Source of the DNA: Burkholderiales bacterium
GTDB lineage: Bacteria; Pseudomonadota; Gammaproteobacteria; Burkholderiales; Burkholderiaceae_E
Length of the DNA: 64,000 bases
Reading direction: 5' to 3'
Assembly: GCA_003577305.1 (NCBI GenBank)
Contig: QEVL01000005.1
Coordinates: 1 to 64,000 of the forward strand
Below are positions 49,835-59,071 of this stretch, in pieces (position 1 is the stretch's first letter; each line of letters starts with the position of its first letter). The position numbers were made by a program, and so were the translations under genes. Under the pieces are notes generated by a model. The model was given only the letters and a program-made list of their open reading frames with translations, did no database searches and was not told the DNA's origin.

Positions 49835-51027
49835 CCATTCTCGTCCTGAACAGCGGTTCTTCGAGCTTCAAGTTCGCCGTCTACCGCCGCGTCGATCCGT
49901 CCACCGGCGCACCGTGCCCGCCACGCGAGCTGTTGCGCGGACAGGTGCACGGGCTGCCCGATTCGCCGGTGATGGTGTGGCGCACCGAAGGCGCGCAGGG
50001 CGGCGAGATCGTGCTGCCGGCGCCCGCCGACCAGCGCAGGGCCCTGCGCGAGGTGCTCGCGCGACTGCGCGAGCAAAGGCTGATCGACCGGGTCGAGGCG
50101 GTGGGGCACCGGGTGGTGCACGGCGGCGAGGCGCTGGTGGCGCCGTGCCTGGTCGATCGCGCTTCGCTGCGGCTGATGGAGTCGCTCGAACCCCTCGCGC
50201 CTTTGCACCAGTCGCACTGCGTGGCCGGCATCCACGCGATGGCGGCGATCGATTCGGGCCTGCCGCAGGTGGCGTGTTTCGATACCGCGTTCCATGCGAC
50301 GCAGCCGCGGCTGCACACGACGCTGCCGCTGCCGGCCTCGTGGCGCGACCGCGGCGTGCGGCGCTACGGCTTTCACGGACTGTCGTTCGAATCGATCGCC
50401 CAGCAGCTCCCCGGCCTGATGGGCGCTCAGGCCGATGGCCGGATCGTGGTCGCGCACCTGGGCAGCGGCGCGAGCGTCTGCGCGATGCGCGAGCGGCGCT
50501 CGGTGCGCACGAGCATGAGCCTGTCGACGCTGGACGGGCTGGTGATGAGCACCCGGCCGGGTGCGGTCGACATCGGCGTGGCGCTGTTCGCGCAGCAGCA
50601 GCTCGGGATGGACCTCGATACGCTCGCCCGCGGGCTGTATCACCAGTCGGGCCTGCTCGGCCTGTCGGGCATCTCGGGCGACATGAGGGTGCTCGCCGCG
50701 AGCGACGACCCGCGTGCCGGTTTCGCGATCGAGGTGTTCTGCCAGCGCGCGGCACAGGAGATCGCCGCGAGCGCGGTGGTGCTCGGCGGCTGCGACGCGA
50801 TCGTCTTCACCGCGGGCATCGGCGAGAACGACGCCGGCGCCCGCGCCCGCATCTGCGGGCTGCTCGACTGGATGGGCGTGCGCATCGACGCCGCGGCGAA
50901 CGCGGCGCATCGGCCACGGATGCACGCGCCGGATTCGGCGATCGGGCTATGGGTGGTGCCGACTGACGAAGAGGGCGTGATCGCGCGTCACACCGAGGCG
51001 CTGGTGCACGGGCCCGGCCGGAGCTGA
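49831..51027 (+). CDS. ackA: Acetate kinase
   Basis: A 398-residue ASKHA-fold kinase that interconverts acetate and acetyl phosphate. The family signatures are VLNSGSSSFKFAVY at the N-terminus, VGHRVVHGGEAL at about 90, ACFDTAFHATQP at about 148, RRYGFHGLSFESIA at about 174, and VFTAGIGENDAGARARI at about 326. It starts with GTG. There is no phosphotransacetylase gene beside it, so the acetyl-phosphate source lies elsewhere. Propionate may also be a substrate. Confidence 0.94.
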   Translation: MTILVLNSGSSSFKFAVYRRVDPSTGAPCPPRELLRGQVHGLPDSPVMVWRTEGAQGGEIVLPAPADQRRALREVLARLREQRLIDRVEAVGHRVVHGGEALVAPCLVDRASLRLMESLEPLAPLHQSHCVAGIHAMAAIDSGLPQVACFDTAFHATQPRLHTTLPLPASWRDRGVRRYGFHGLSFESIAQQLPGLMGAQADGRIVVAHLGSGASVCAMRERRSVRTSMSLSTLDGLVMSTRPGAVDIGVALFAQQQLGMDLDTLARGLYHQSGLLGLSGISGDMRVLAASDDPRAGFAIEVFCQRAAQEIAASAVVLGGCDAIVFTAGIGENDAGARARICGLLDWMGVRIDAAANAAHRPRMHAPDSAIGLWVVPTDEEGVIARHTEALVHGPGRS

Positions 51028-51028
51028 C

Positions 51029-51886
51029 TCAGGGTGCGAGCGTCGCGGCCAGTGCCGCGGCGGCCTTGCGCAGCACGGGCAACAGTCCGATCGCCCGCTT
51101 CAGCGACAGTCGTCCGAGCGGCGCGTGCGTGGCGAGTGCGGCGATCGGATAGCCGTCGCGGCCGCGCACCGGCACCGCGATCGCGATCAGCCCGAGCAGG
51201 AACTCCTCGCGATCGAGGCTGTAGCCGCGGCGCACGATCGTGCGCATCTCTCTTTCGATCGCCGCTGCATCGAGCAGCGTCTTCGGCGTGGCGGCCCGAA
51301 GCGGCCGCGCCGCCAGCAGCCGCTCGCGCTGGGCCTTCGGCATGTACGCGAGGAACAGCTTGCCGCTGGCGGTGCAGTGCACCGGCACCCGCGAGCCGGG
51401 TTCGAGGTGCAGGCGCAAAGGCCATGCCGACTCGACCCGGTCGACGTAGAGCACCTCGCCGCCCACGAGCATCGTCAGGTTGCAGGTCTCGCCGATGCGG
51501 TCGACGAGGCCGTGCAGGATCGCGTGCCGTTCGGAGCTGGCCGCATCGTGGCGCAGTGCGCGCAGCGCGAACTGCTGTGCCGTCGGGCCGAGCACCAGGT
51601 TGCGTTCGCTGCCGGCGCGCATGATCCACCCGGCCTGCTCGAGGTGCGCGCACAGCCGATGCACCGACGACTTGGGCCAGCCCAGCTCCAGTGTCATCCG
51701 GTGCAGCGAGGCGCCTTCCGGATGCCCGGCAAGCTGGCCCAGAAGCGCCAGCGCGCGCGCGGTGACCGAGCCGGCGTGTCGTTCGGGTGCTTCGGGCCGC
51801 GCCCGGGCAGTGCCGGCCGCCTTGCTGCGCGCAGCGGCGGACTTGCGCGGGGCGCTTGCGGCTACTGCAGCACGCTGGGCAGCCAC
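51029..51886 (-). CDS. IclR-family transcriptional regulator
   Basis: A 285-residue regulator, convergent with ackA. About 35 basic Ala/Arg-rich residues precede the winged helix (LHRMTLELGWPKSSVHRLCAHLEQAGW), then the effector domain with GETCNLTMLVGGEVLYVDRVESAWPL and CTASGKLFLAYMPKAQRERLL. A GTG at 51886, overlapping the end of dctM by 25 bases, is the only plausible start. It is the last gene of the minus-strand TRAP unit and probably regulates it. It is closely related to the regulator at 48983. Confidence 0.85.
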   Translation of the reverse strand: MAAQRAAVAASAPRKSAAARSKAAGTARARPEAPERHAGSVTARALALLGQLAGHPEGASLHRMTLELGWPKSSVHRLCAHLEQAGWIMRAGSERNLVLGPTAQQFALRALRHDAASSERHAILHGLVDRIGETCNLTMLVGGEVLYVDRVESAWPLRLHLEPGSRVPVHCTASGKLFLAYMPKAQRERLLAARPLRAATPKTLLDAAAIEREMRTIVRRGYSLDREEFLLGLIAIAVPVRGRDGYPIAALATHAPLGRLSLKRAIGLLPVLRKAAAALAATLAP

Positions 51887-53172
51887 AGCGCGATCGCCGG
51901 AAACCACAGCACCAGCAGCAGGCCGATGATCTGCAGCACCATGAACTGCATCATGCCGACGTAGATGTCCTTCAGATCCCACTGGGGCACGACGCCCTTG
52001 AGGAAGTAGGCCGACAGGGCCACCGGCGGCGACATCCAGGCGGTTTGCAGGCACACCGCCACGAGCGTGCAGAACCAGATGAGGTCGATGCCGAGCTTGT
52101 TGATGATCGGCAGGAAGATCGGCACCACCACCAGCACGATCGGCACCCATTCGAGCGGCCAGCCGAGCACGAAGATCAGCGCCAGCATCAGCAGCAGCAT
52201 GAGAGTCGGACTCAGTTCGAGGCCGAGCAGCAGGTTCGCGAGATAGTCGGCGCTGCCGAGCCGGGAGAAGACCGAGCCGAAGTAGTTCGACGCTGCGACC
52301 AGCAGCAGGATCATGCACGAGACTTCGACGGTGGACATCATCGCGCGCCGCAGGCCCGGCCAGGTCATCTTCCGGTAGGCGAGCGTCAGCAGCAGGGTCG
52401 CGAAGGAACCGACCGCGCCCGCGTCGGTGGGCGTGGCGATGCCGGCCAGGATCACTCCGAGCGTCGCGATGATGACCAGCACCACGGGCACCGAGCCGTA
52501 GAGGAGTTCGCGCATCACTTCCGGCATGGGCCGGCGCTCGGACAACGGCAGTGCCGGACCCAGCTTCGGATCGAGGTAGCTGCGCGCGAGCGTGTAGACG
52601 ACGAACAGCCCGGACAGCAGCAGCCCGGGGAAGACCGCGGCCGCGAACAGGTCGGTGGCGGGAACGCCGACGACCGGCCCCATCACGATGAGCATGACCG
52701 ATGGGGGGATCAGGATGCCGAGCGTGCCGCCGGCAGTGATCGCGCCGGCGCTCATGCGCACGTCGTAGCCGCTCTTCATCATCGCGGGCGCCGCCATCAC
52801 GCCCAGCAGGGTGACCGAGGAACCGACGATGCCGGTTGCCGCGGCGAAGATGGTCGCGGTGATGATCACCGCGAGATACAGCGACCCGTTGACGCCGGCC
52901 AGCAGCAGCTGCACGCCGCGAAAGAGCCGCTGGATCAGCCCCGATTCCTCGAGCAGGTAGCCCATGAAGAGGAAGAACGGAACGGCCGCGAGCGTGGGGT
53001 CGCGCATCACCGAGAACAACTGAAGCGTCATCAGGTGAATCGCGAGATCGCCGAGCGCGAACCAGCCGACGCCCAGCGAGATCGCGATCAGCGTGAACGC
53101 GATCGGAAAGCCGATGAATATGGCGACGAAGAGGATCGCGAGCGCGACGAGGCCGATGATCTCCGGGCTCAC
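51862..53172 (-). CDS. dctM: TRAP transporter large permease (DctM)
   Basis: A 436-residue inner-membrane protein with about 12 helices that forms the sodium-driven transport channel of a TRAP system. TLGILIPPSVMLIVMG and VGSSVTLLGVMAAPAMMKSGYD are typical DctM stretches. It starts with GTG overlapping the dctQ stop (GTGA). Confidence 0.94.
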   Translation of the reverse strand: MSPEIIGLVALAILFVAIFIGFPIAFTLIAISLGVGWFALGDLAIHLMTLQLFSVMRDPTLAAVPFFLFMGYLLEESGLIQRLFRGVQLLLAGVNGSLYLAVIITATIFAAATGIVGSSVTLLGVMAAPAMMKSGYDVRMSAGAITAGGTLGILIPPSVMLIVMGPVVGVPATDLFAAAVFPGLLLSGLFVVYTLARSYLDPKLGPALPLSERRPMPEVMRELLYGSVPVVLVIIATLGVILAGIATPTDAGAVGSFATLLLTLAYRKMTWPGLRRAMMSTVEVSCMILLLVAASNYFGSVFSRLGSADYLANLLLGLELSPTLMLLLMLALIFVLGWPLEWVPIVLVVVPIFLPIINKLGIDLIWFCTLVAVCLQTAWMSPPVALSAYFLKGVVPQWDLKDIYVGMMQFMVLQIIGLLLVLWFPAIALWLPSVLQ

Positions 53173-53705
53173 AGCCAGACGCCCCGGCGCGCTGCAACCG
53201 CGCTCTTCGCGAACTCCGAGACGCCCTGCAGGAGCATCAGTGCGGTGGCAACCGGGATCGACAGCTTGAAGGGCCAGACGATCGGCATCCAGGGACTGGT
53301 GACCATGCGCTCTTCGCGCACCCACGAGGCCCAGAAGAAGTCCCAGCCGACGAACAGGAACGCGATCATCGCCGGGAAGAAGAAGACCAGGTAGCAGATC
53401 ACGTCCACCGTGCCCTGCGTGCGTACCGACCAGTTCGCGTAGAACATGTCGGTGCGGATGTGGCCCTTGCGCATCATCGTGTACGCGGAACCTAGCATGA
53501 AGAAACTGCCGTACAGCATGTAGGTCATGTCGTACGCCCAGGTGGTCGGCGCATCGAACAGGTAGCGCGCCCCGACTTCGTAGACGAGGCTCGCGACCAT
53601 CGGGATCAGCATCCAGGACACCGCGCGGCCCGACCAGAGGGAGACCGCGTCGATGATGGCGACGAGGCGGGCGACCCGCCCCGTGCCGGCGGGCGCGTCG
53701 CTCAT
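53169..53705 (-). CDS. dctQ: TRAP transporter small permease (DctQ)
   Basis: A 178-residue membrane protein with four hydrophobic segments, needed to complete the TRAP permease. RYLFDAPTTWAYDMTYMLYG and the GHIRTDMFYANWS stretch fit DctQ proteins. Its ATG overlaps the dctP stop and its stop overlaps dctM. Confidence 0.92.
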   Translation of the reverse strand: MSDAPAGTGRVARLVAIIDAVSLWSGRAVSWMLIPMVASLVYEVGARYLFDAPTTWAYDMTYMLYGSFFMLGSAYTMMRKGHIRTDMFYANWSVRTQGTVDVICYLVFFFPAMIAFLFVGWDFFWASWVREERMVTSPWMPIVWPFKLSIPVATALMLLQGVSEFAKSAVAARRGVWL

Positions 53706-54808
53706 TTCTTCTCTTGAAGCGCGGCGTTGCCCAGGTTGGTGTACAGCGCGTTGATCTTCGTCCAGTACGGCACCACCGTCTTCGCGAAGTTGCGCTGGGA
53801 ATCGAGCACCTCCTTGAAGAACGCGTCTTTCGCCGCGTGGCGGTCGAGCACCGTGTTGGTCGCCTTGACGAACGCCGGGAAGAAATCGGCCGGCGTGTCG
53901 TGCACGACGATCTGCGAGTCCCTCTTCAGCTTGTCGAGCGCGGCTGCGTTGCGTGCGATGTTGAAGACGTAGGTCTCCGCGGAGGTGGCCATGGCTGCGG
54001 TGCGCAGCATCTCCTTCGTCTCGGGCGACTGCTTGTCGAACCAGGTCTTGTTGAACAGCACTTCGCCCACGTCGGTCGACTGATGCAGGCCCTGCAGGTA
54101 GTAGTGTTTCCAGACGCGGTGCAGGCCGAGGTTCACGTCGTCGGCCGGTCCGATCCACTCGGCGGCGTCGATCACGCCGCGCTGCGCCGCCGGAACGATC
54201 TCGCCGCCGGGCAACGCGACCGCCGAGACGCCCATCTCCTTGAAGATCTCGCCGGTGATTCCGGGGGGCGAGCGGTACTTCATCTTCTTGAAGTCTTCCA
54301 CGCTGGCGATCGGCTGCTTGAACCATCCGAGCGGATCGGGGCCCATCGGCTGCAGCATGAAGCCGACGACCTTGACCTTGAGAACGTCGCTGTAGAGCTT
54401 GTCATAGAGCGCCTGGCCGCCGCCCTCGGCGAGCCAGGCCATGTGCGAGAGCTGGTCGAGGCCGGCGCCGGCGCCGGCCATCGGGTTCGAGAACAGGCCG
54501 GCGGCGGCGTGCTTGCCCGACCAGTAGTGGGTCCAGGCAAAACCGCCTTCCACGATGCCCTTGTCGACCGCGTCGAGGACCTCGAATGCCGGCACGACCG
54601 CACCATCGGGAAGGACGTCGATCTTGAGCTTGCCGCCGGACATCTTGTCGACGCGATCAGCGTAGCGCTTCATCAGTTCGAAGTAGATGCTCGCCGTCGG
54701 GACTGCGGTCTGCAGGCGGATCTTCTGCTGTGCAACGACGGTGCCCGCCATCGTCAGGCCGCCGAGCGCGAGCAGTGCCGCGCCGAGCTTGCGAAGCCAG
54801 GGTTTCAT
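53702..54808 (-). CDS. dctP: TRAP transporter substrate-binding protein (DctP)
   Basis: A 368-residue periplasmic binding protein. The signal peptide ends at about VVAQ-QK (26). KIRLQTAVPTASIYFELMKRYADRV, the conserved Arg in MKYRSPPGI, and EWIGPADDVNLGLH place it in the DctP family, close to the group that binds 2-oxo or hydroxy acids. The ligand is unproven. It is first in the dctP-dctQ-dctM-iclR unit and divergent from the GMC oxidoreductase. Confidence 0.92.
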   Translation of the reverse strand: MKPWLRKLGAALLALGGLTMAGTVVAQQKIRLQTAVPTASIYFELMKRYADRVDKMSGGKLKIDVLPDGAVVPAFEVLDAVDKGIVEGGFAWTHYWSGKHAAAGLFSNPMAGAGAGLDQLSHMAWLAEGGGQALYDKLYSDVLKVKVVGFMLQPMGPDPLGWFKQPIASVEDFKKMKYRSPPGITGEIFKEMGVSAVALPGGEIVPAAQRGVIDAAEWIGPADDVNLGLHRVWKHYYLQGLHQSTDVGEVLFNKTWFDKQSPETKEMLRTAAMATSAETYVFNIARNAAALDKLKRDSQIVVHDTPADFFPAFVKATNTVLDRHAAKDAFFKEVLDSQRNFAKTVVPYWTKINALYTNLGNAALQEKK

Positions 54809-55055
54809 GTCTCCTCCGCGGTGTATGGATTCGGTTGTTCTGCTGAGCCGGATGCCCGCCGATGCTGCACGCGGTCATCCGGGGCACGGCAGAACCTAAC
54901 ACCCGGCGCGTCGCGCAGACAACACCCGGGCGCCGGGATGCGTTCCGAAAAACCGCTTCACGAATTCCGCGGGATTGAATACTCGGACCGGATCCGATTC
55001 AATTCCCGTCATCCCGCGCGACGGGCGCGCGCGGGCAACCGGCACGGGCGCGCCA

Positions 55056-56711
55056 ATGGACGAATACGACTACATCGTGGTGGGAGCGGGATCGGCGGGC
55101 TGCGTGATGGCCGCGCGACTGAGCGAGGACGGGCGCCACCGCGTGCTGCTGCTCGAAGCCGGCCCCGAGGATCGCTACCCCTGGATCCACGTGCCGATCG
55201 GCTATGCGAAGACCATGTTCAACCCGGTGCTGAACTGGATGTTCCGCACCGACCCCGACCCCGGAATGAACCGGCGCCAGGTCTACTGGCCGCGCGGCAA
55301 GACCCTGGGCGGATCGAGCGCGATCAACGGGCTGATCTTCATCCGCGGGCAGGCCGAGGACTACGACGACTGGGCGGCGCAGGGCAACGCCGACTGGTCG
55401 TTCGAAAAAGTGCTGCCGTGGTTTCGCCGGCTCGAGCACAATACGCTGGGCGCCGACGAATGGCGGGGCACCGGCGGTCCGCTGTGGTCCTCGCACATCC
55501 GCGTGCGGCATCCGCTGATCGACGCGGTGATCGCCGCCTGCGAGGAGATCGGCATTCCGCGCAACCCCGACTTCAACGGCGCGCGCCAGGAGGGCGCCGG
55601 CTACTATCAGCTGAGCACACGCAACGGCTTTCGCTGCAGCACTGCGGTGGCCTACCTGCGGCCGGCGCGCAGGCGCGCGAACCTGCAGGTGCTCACGCGC
55701 GCGCAGACCACGCGCATCCTCTTCGAGGGCCGGCGCGCAGTCGGGGTCGAGTACCGGCCCGGAGCGCGCGCCGACCGGCGCGACGCGGGCACCGCGAAGG
55801 CGTCCGGCGTCACCGTCGAAGCGGGGCCGCCGGTGCGGGTGCGCGCACGCCGCGAGGTGATCCTGTGCGCGGGTGCGCTGCAGTCGCCGCAACTGCTGCA
55901 ACTCTCGGGAGTCGGCCCGGCGGAGCTGCTGCACTCGTTCGGCATCCCCGTCGTGCACGAGCTGTCCGGCGTCGGCGAGAACCTGCAGGATCACCTGCAG
56001 GCTCGCGTGATGTTCCGGTGCTCCCGGCCGATCACGACCAACGACCAGCTCGCCTCGCCGTGGGGCAAGCTGCGCATCGGCATGGAGTACGTCTTCCTGC
56101 GTGGCGGTCCGATGGCGATCGGCATCAACCAGGGCGGCATCTTCGCGCGTACGCGTCCCGAACTGACGCGCCCGGACGTGCAGTTCCACGTCGCGACGCT
56201 GTCCTCCGACATGGCCGGCTCGCCGGTGCACTCGCACTCGGGCTTTACGATGTCGGTGTGCCAGCTGCGCCCGGAGTCGCGGGGCTACGTGCGCATCCGC
56301 TCGACCGACCCGCTCGAGGCGCCGTCGATGCAGCCGTTCTACCTCTCGACGGAGAACGACCGCCGCACCGCGGTGGACGGCGTGAAGCTCGCGCGCCGGC
56401 TCGCCGCGACCCGGGCGCTCGGACCCTTCGTGGTCGACGAGTACGCGCCTGGCGCGCAGGCGGCGAGCGACGCCGATCTGCTCGAGTTCGTGCGCAACCA
56501 CGCCGGGACCATCTTCCACCCGAGCGGCACCTGCAGGATGGGCGACGACGCGATGGCGGTCGTCGACCAGCAGTTGCGGGTGCGCGGCGTGGGCGGCCTG
56601 CGCGTGGTCGATTGCTCGGTCATGCCGACGCTGGTCTCGGGCAACACGAACGTGCCGGTGGTGATGATCGCCGAGCGGGCCGCGGCGTTCGCGCTGGCCG
56701 ACGCGCGCTGA
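55056..56711 (+). CDS. GMC-family FAD-dependent oxidoreductase
   Basis: A 551-residue flavoprotein like choline and alcohol dehydrogenases. The FAD motif YIVVGAGSAGCVMAARL is at about 6-22. GMC signature 1 is GKTLGGSSAINGLIFIRG, signature 2 is GALQSPQLLQLSGVGP, and the C-terminal catalytic region has FHPSGTCRMG and SGNTNVPVVMIAERAA. ATG at 55056 gives the standard N-terminus. The 246-bp gap to divergent dctP holds no other gene and presumably both promoters. The TRAP system may import its substrate or a related acid. Confidence 0.92.
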   Translation: MDEYDYIVVGAGSAGCVMAARLSEDGRHRVLLLEAGPEDRYPWIHVPIGYAKTMFNPVLNWMFRTDPDPGMNRRQVYWPRGKTLGGSSAINGLIFIRGQAEDYDDWAAQGNADWSFEKVLPWFRRLEHNTLGADEWRGTGGPLWSSHIRVRHPLIDAVIAACEEIGIPRNPDFNGARQEGAGYYQLSTRNGFRCSTAVAYLRPARRRANLQVLTRAQTTRILFEGRRAVGVEYRPGARADRRDAGTAKASGVTVEAGPPVRVRARREVILCAGALQSPQLLQLSGVGPAELLHSFGIPVVHELSGVGENLQDHLQARVMFRCSRPITTNDQLASPWGKLRIGMEYVFLRGGPMAIGINQGGIFARTRPELTRPDVQFHVATLSSDMAGSPVHSHSGFTMSVCQLRPESRGYVRIRSTDPLEAPSMQPFYLSTENDRRTAVDGVKLARRLAATRALGPFVVDEYAPGAQAASDADLLEFVRNHAGTIFHPSGTCRMGDDAMAVVDQQLRVRGVGGLRVVDCSVMPTLVSGNTNVPVVMIAERAAAFALADAR

Positions 56712-56740
56712 GACGCCCGCAGATACGCGTTGCGCCGACC

Positions 56741-57595
56741 CTAGCGGAACACCACCGTCTTGCCGCCGTTCAGCAATATGCGGTGCTCGGCGTGCCACTT
56801 CACCGCGCGCGCGAGGACCACGCTCTCCACGTCGCGGCCGATCGCGGTGAGCGTGGCGACGTCCATCGAGTGGTCGACGCGCTCTACGTCCTGCTCGATG
56901 ATCGGGCCTTCGTCCAGGTCGGCCGTCACGTAGTGCGCAGTGGCGCCGATCAGCTTGACGCCGCGCTCGTGCGCCTGCCCGTACGGCTTGGCGCCCTTGA
57001 AGCTCGGCAGGAACGAGTGGTGGATGTTGATCGCGCGGCCCTCGAGCTTGCGGCATAGCTCGTCCGACAGCACCTGCATGTAGCGCGCCAGCACGACCAG
57101 CTCGGCGCCTTCGGCGGCCACGATCTCCATCAGCCGCGCTTCGGCCCGCGCCTTGGTGGCGGCGGTGACCGGAACGTGGTGGAACGGTACGTTGTACGAG
57201 GCGGCGAGCTGGTAGAAGTCGCGATGGTTCGAGACGACCGCCCGGATGTCGATCGGCAGCAGCCCGGATCGGTGCCGGAACAGCAGGTCGTTCAGGCAAT
57301 GCCCGAGCTTCGAGACGAGGATCACCGTCGGCGCGGGCCGGGCCGCGTCGAAGAAGGCCCAGCGCATGCGGAAGGTCTCGCCGACCGGTGCGAACGCGCG
57401 CTGCAACGACTCGATCGAGGCGTCCGCGGCGGCCGATTCGAAGTGCACCCGCATGAAGAAGAGCCCCGTGTCGCGGTCGTCGTACTGCGCCGCCTCGAGG
57501 ATGTTGCCGCCGTGCTCGAGCAGGAAGCCCGACACCGCGTGGACGATGCCCGGACGATCCGGGCACGAGAGCGTGAGGATGTAGCCGTCTGTCAT
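56741..57595 (-). CDS. purU: Formyltetrahydrofolate deformylase
   Basis: A 284-residue enzyme that hydrolyses 10-formyl-THF to formate and THF. An N-terminal ACT domain covers about 5-80 (LTLSCPDRPGIVHAVSGFL), and a formyltransferase-like catalytic domain follows (VLVSKLGHCLNDLLFRHRSG, INIHHSFLPSFKGAKPYGQA, ADLDEGPIIEQDV). Start MTDGYIL at 57595. It is convergent with the GMC gene and probably a separate unit. Confidence 0.95.
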   Translation of the reverse strand: MTDGYILTLSCPDRPGIVHAVSGFLLEHGGNILEAAQYDDRDTGLFFMRVHFESAAADASIESLQRAFAPVGETFRMRWAFFDAARPAPTVILVSKLGHCLNDLLFRHRSGLLPIDIRAVVSNHRDFYQLAASYNVPFHHVPVTAATKARAEARLMEIVAAEGAELVVLARYMQVLSDELCRKLEGRAINIHHSFLPSFKGAKPYGQAHERGVKLIGATAHYVTADLDEGPIIEQDVERVDHSMDVATLTAIGRDVESVVLARAVKWHAEHRILLNGGKTVVFR

Positions 57596-57678
57596 GGGAG
57601 ATCCGATGCGCGTCGCGCCCGGCTGGGTGCAGGGCACAAGTATATCGGTGGCGGCGCGCGCGCGGCCCCCGTGCGGCT

Positions 57679-58116
57679 TCAGGCGGCGCGTGCCGGCCAG
57701 CGCAACAGCGGCCCGATCGCGTCGAGCGTGTTCTTCAGGATCAGGCCGTATTCGGTGTCGCCTTCCATCACCAGCGCGCGCTCGAAGAACAGCCGGTCGG
57801 CGTCTTCCTCGCCGCGCAGCAGGCGCAGGAAGCTTGCCGCGTCGGCAGCCACCCGCAGCGCGACCGCGCCGCCGTCGGGCGCCGCGTGGAAGCCGCCCGC
57901 GTCGAGCATCAGCCGGCAGCGGATGCCGAGGTCGCAGACCTCGATCTCGACCACCCGTCCGGCCAGTTGCTGCGCGGCGTCGGCCGGCAGCTGCGGCCGC
58001 AGCAGGCGATCGAGCGCCAGCGCCAGCACGACCGAGGGCGGGCGGATCGGAAGCCGTGAGACGAAGCGGCGCAGCGGCTCGGGCACGGGCAGGGCGGTGT
58101 TGCGGTCGGGGGTCAT
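57679..58116 (-). CDS. ubiT: SCP2-domain accessory factor UbiT
   Basis: A 145-residue SCP2-type lipid-binding protein. It probably carries ubiquinone intermediates in the oxygen-independent pathway. The SCP2 core spans about 30-135, with DAASFLRLLRGEEDADRLFFERALVMEGDTE as the signature end. A strong AAGGAG site precedes the ATG. It follows ubiV after 11 bases as the last gene of the operon. Confidence 0.88.
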   Translation of the reverse strand: MTPDRNTALPVPEPLRRFVSRLPIRPPSVVLALALDRLLRPQLPADAAQQLAGRVVEIEVCDLGIRCRLMLDAGGFHAAPDGGAVALRVAADAASFLRLLRGEEDADRLFFERALVMEGDTEYGLILKNTLDAIGPLLRWPARAA

Positions 58117-58127
58117 GGCAGGCTCCT

Positions 58128-59057
58128 TCAACTCCAGCTGCGTTCGAGTCCGGGACGGCGGTGCGCGAAGCCGTCGACCAGTCCGCCGGGCAGGCTCATC
58201 GCGGCCAGCGCGGTGCGCTCCTCGGCGGCGTCGCCGTCGCCGTTGAGCACGCGCTCGAAGCTCGCCAGCACTTCGCCGAAGCGCTGCGCGACCGGCGACA
58301 GTCGCACCCGGCTCACGCCTGCCGCGCGCATCGCCGCCGCTTCCCCGATGAGGCACTGCTGCGCGGCCGATTGCGTCTGGATGCCGTTAAGCGTGAGGAA
58401 CGGTGCGCCCTCGCCGGTGGACAGCAGCAGGCCGTCGGGGTGCTCGATGCAGCGAAACCCGCACTCGTCCTTGTTGAGGTGGTAGTGGCGCGCGGTGAAG
58501 CAGCGCGCCGAGAAGGCGAGCGGCAGCCTGCCGAAGGCGAAGAGCTCGGTGGCGATCGGAGTGTCGGCCGCGGGGCCGCCGGCAACCGGCGACCCGGCGG
58601 GATTGACCAGCCCGATCGCCTCGAGGCTCAGTTCGACCGGCGCGACCCAGCGCACCGCGCCCAGTGCGGCGTGCTCCTCGAGTGCGGGGCGGCTGTAGAC
58701 GTTGACGTGCGGCCCGAGCACGAATGCGCGGCCGGCGAGCGTGCGCAGCGCCGAGGCGTCGCCGGCCTCGACCATGAACTCGTCCTGTGCGGTCAGGCGG
58801 CGCATCTCGCGCAGGTCGGATTCGGATTCGAGCAGCGCCTGGCTGGCCAGCACGACCTCCTTGCCGCAGCCGGCCAGGTCGCGCGCCAGCGCGAGCCAGT
58901 CGTCGAGCTTCATTTCGTGGCGTCGCGAGCAGACCACCTCGCCCAGCACCACCGTGTCGGCGGGCGAGTCGGCGACCTGCCCGTAGAAGTCGATCAGCGT
59001 CTTGCGCGGCCAGTAGTAGAGGACCGGGCCGACGGTGAGCCGGATGCGCGGATTCAT
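58128..59057 (-). CDS. ubiV: Oxygen-independent ubiquinone hydroxylation protein UbiV
   Basis: A 309-residue U32-family protein that forms a complex with UbiU and hydroxylates ubiquinone precursors without oxygen, using prephenate as donor in E. coli. Four cysteines fit the 4Fe-4S set: C43 (GEVVCSRRHE), C186 (SARCFTARHYH), C199 and C203 (DECGFRC). It lies 14 bases after ubiU. Confidence 0.93.
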   Translation of the reverse strand: MNPRIRLTVGPVLYYWPRKTLIDFYGQVADSPADTVVLGEVVCSRRHEMKLDDWLALARDLAGCGKEVVLASQALLESESDLREMRRLTAQDEFMVEAGDASALRTLAGRAFVLGPHVNVYSRPALEEHAALGAVRWVAPVELSLEAIGLVNPAGSPVAGGPAADTPIATELFAFGRLPLAFSARCFTARHYHLNKDECGFRCIEHPDGLLLSTGEGAPFLTLNGIQTQSAAQQCLIGEAAAMRAAGVSRVRLSPVAQRFGEVLASFERVLNGDGDAAEERTALAAMSLPGGLVDGFAHRRPGLERSWS

Positions 59058-59071
59058 GCCGATGCCTCCTG

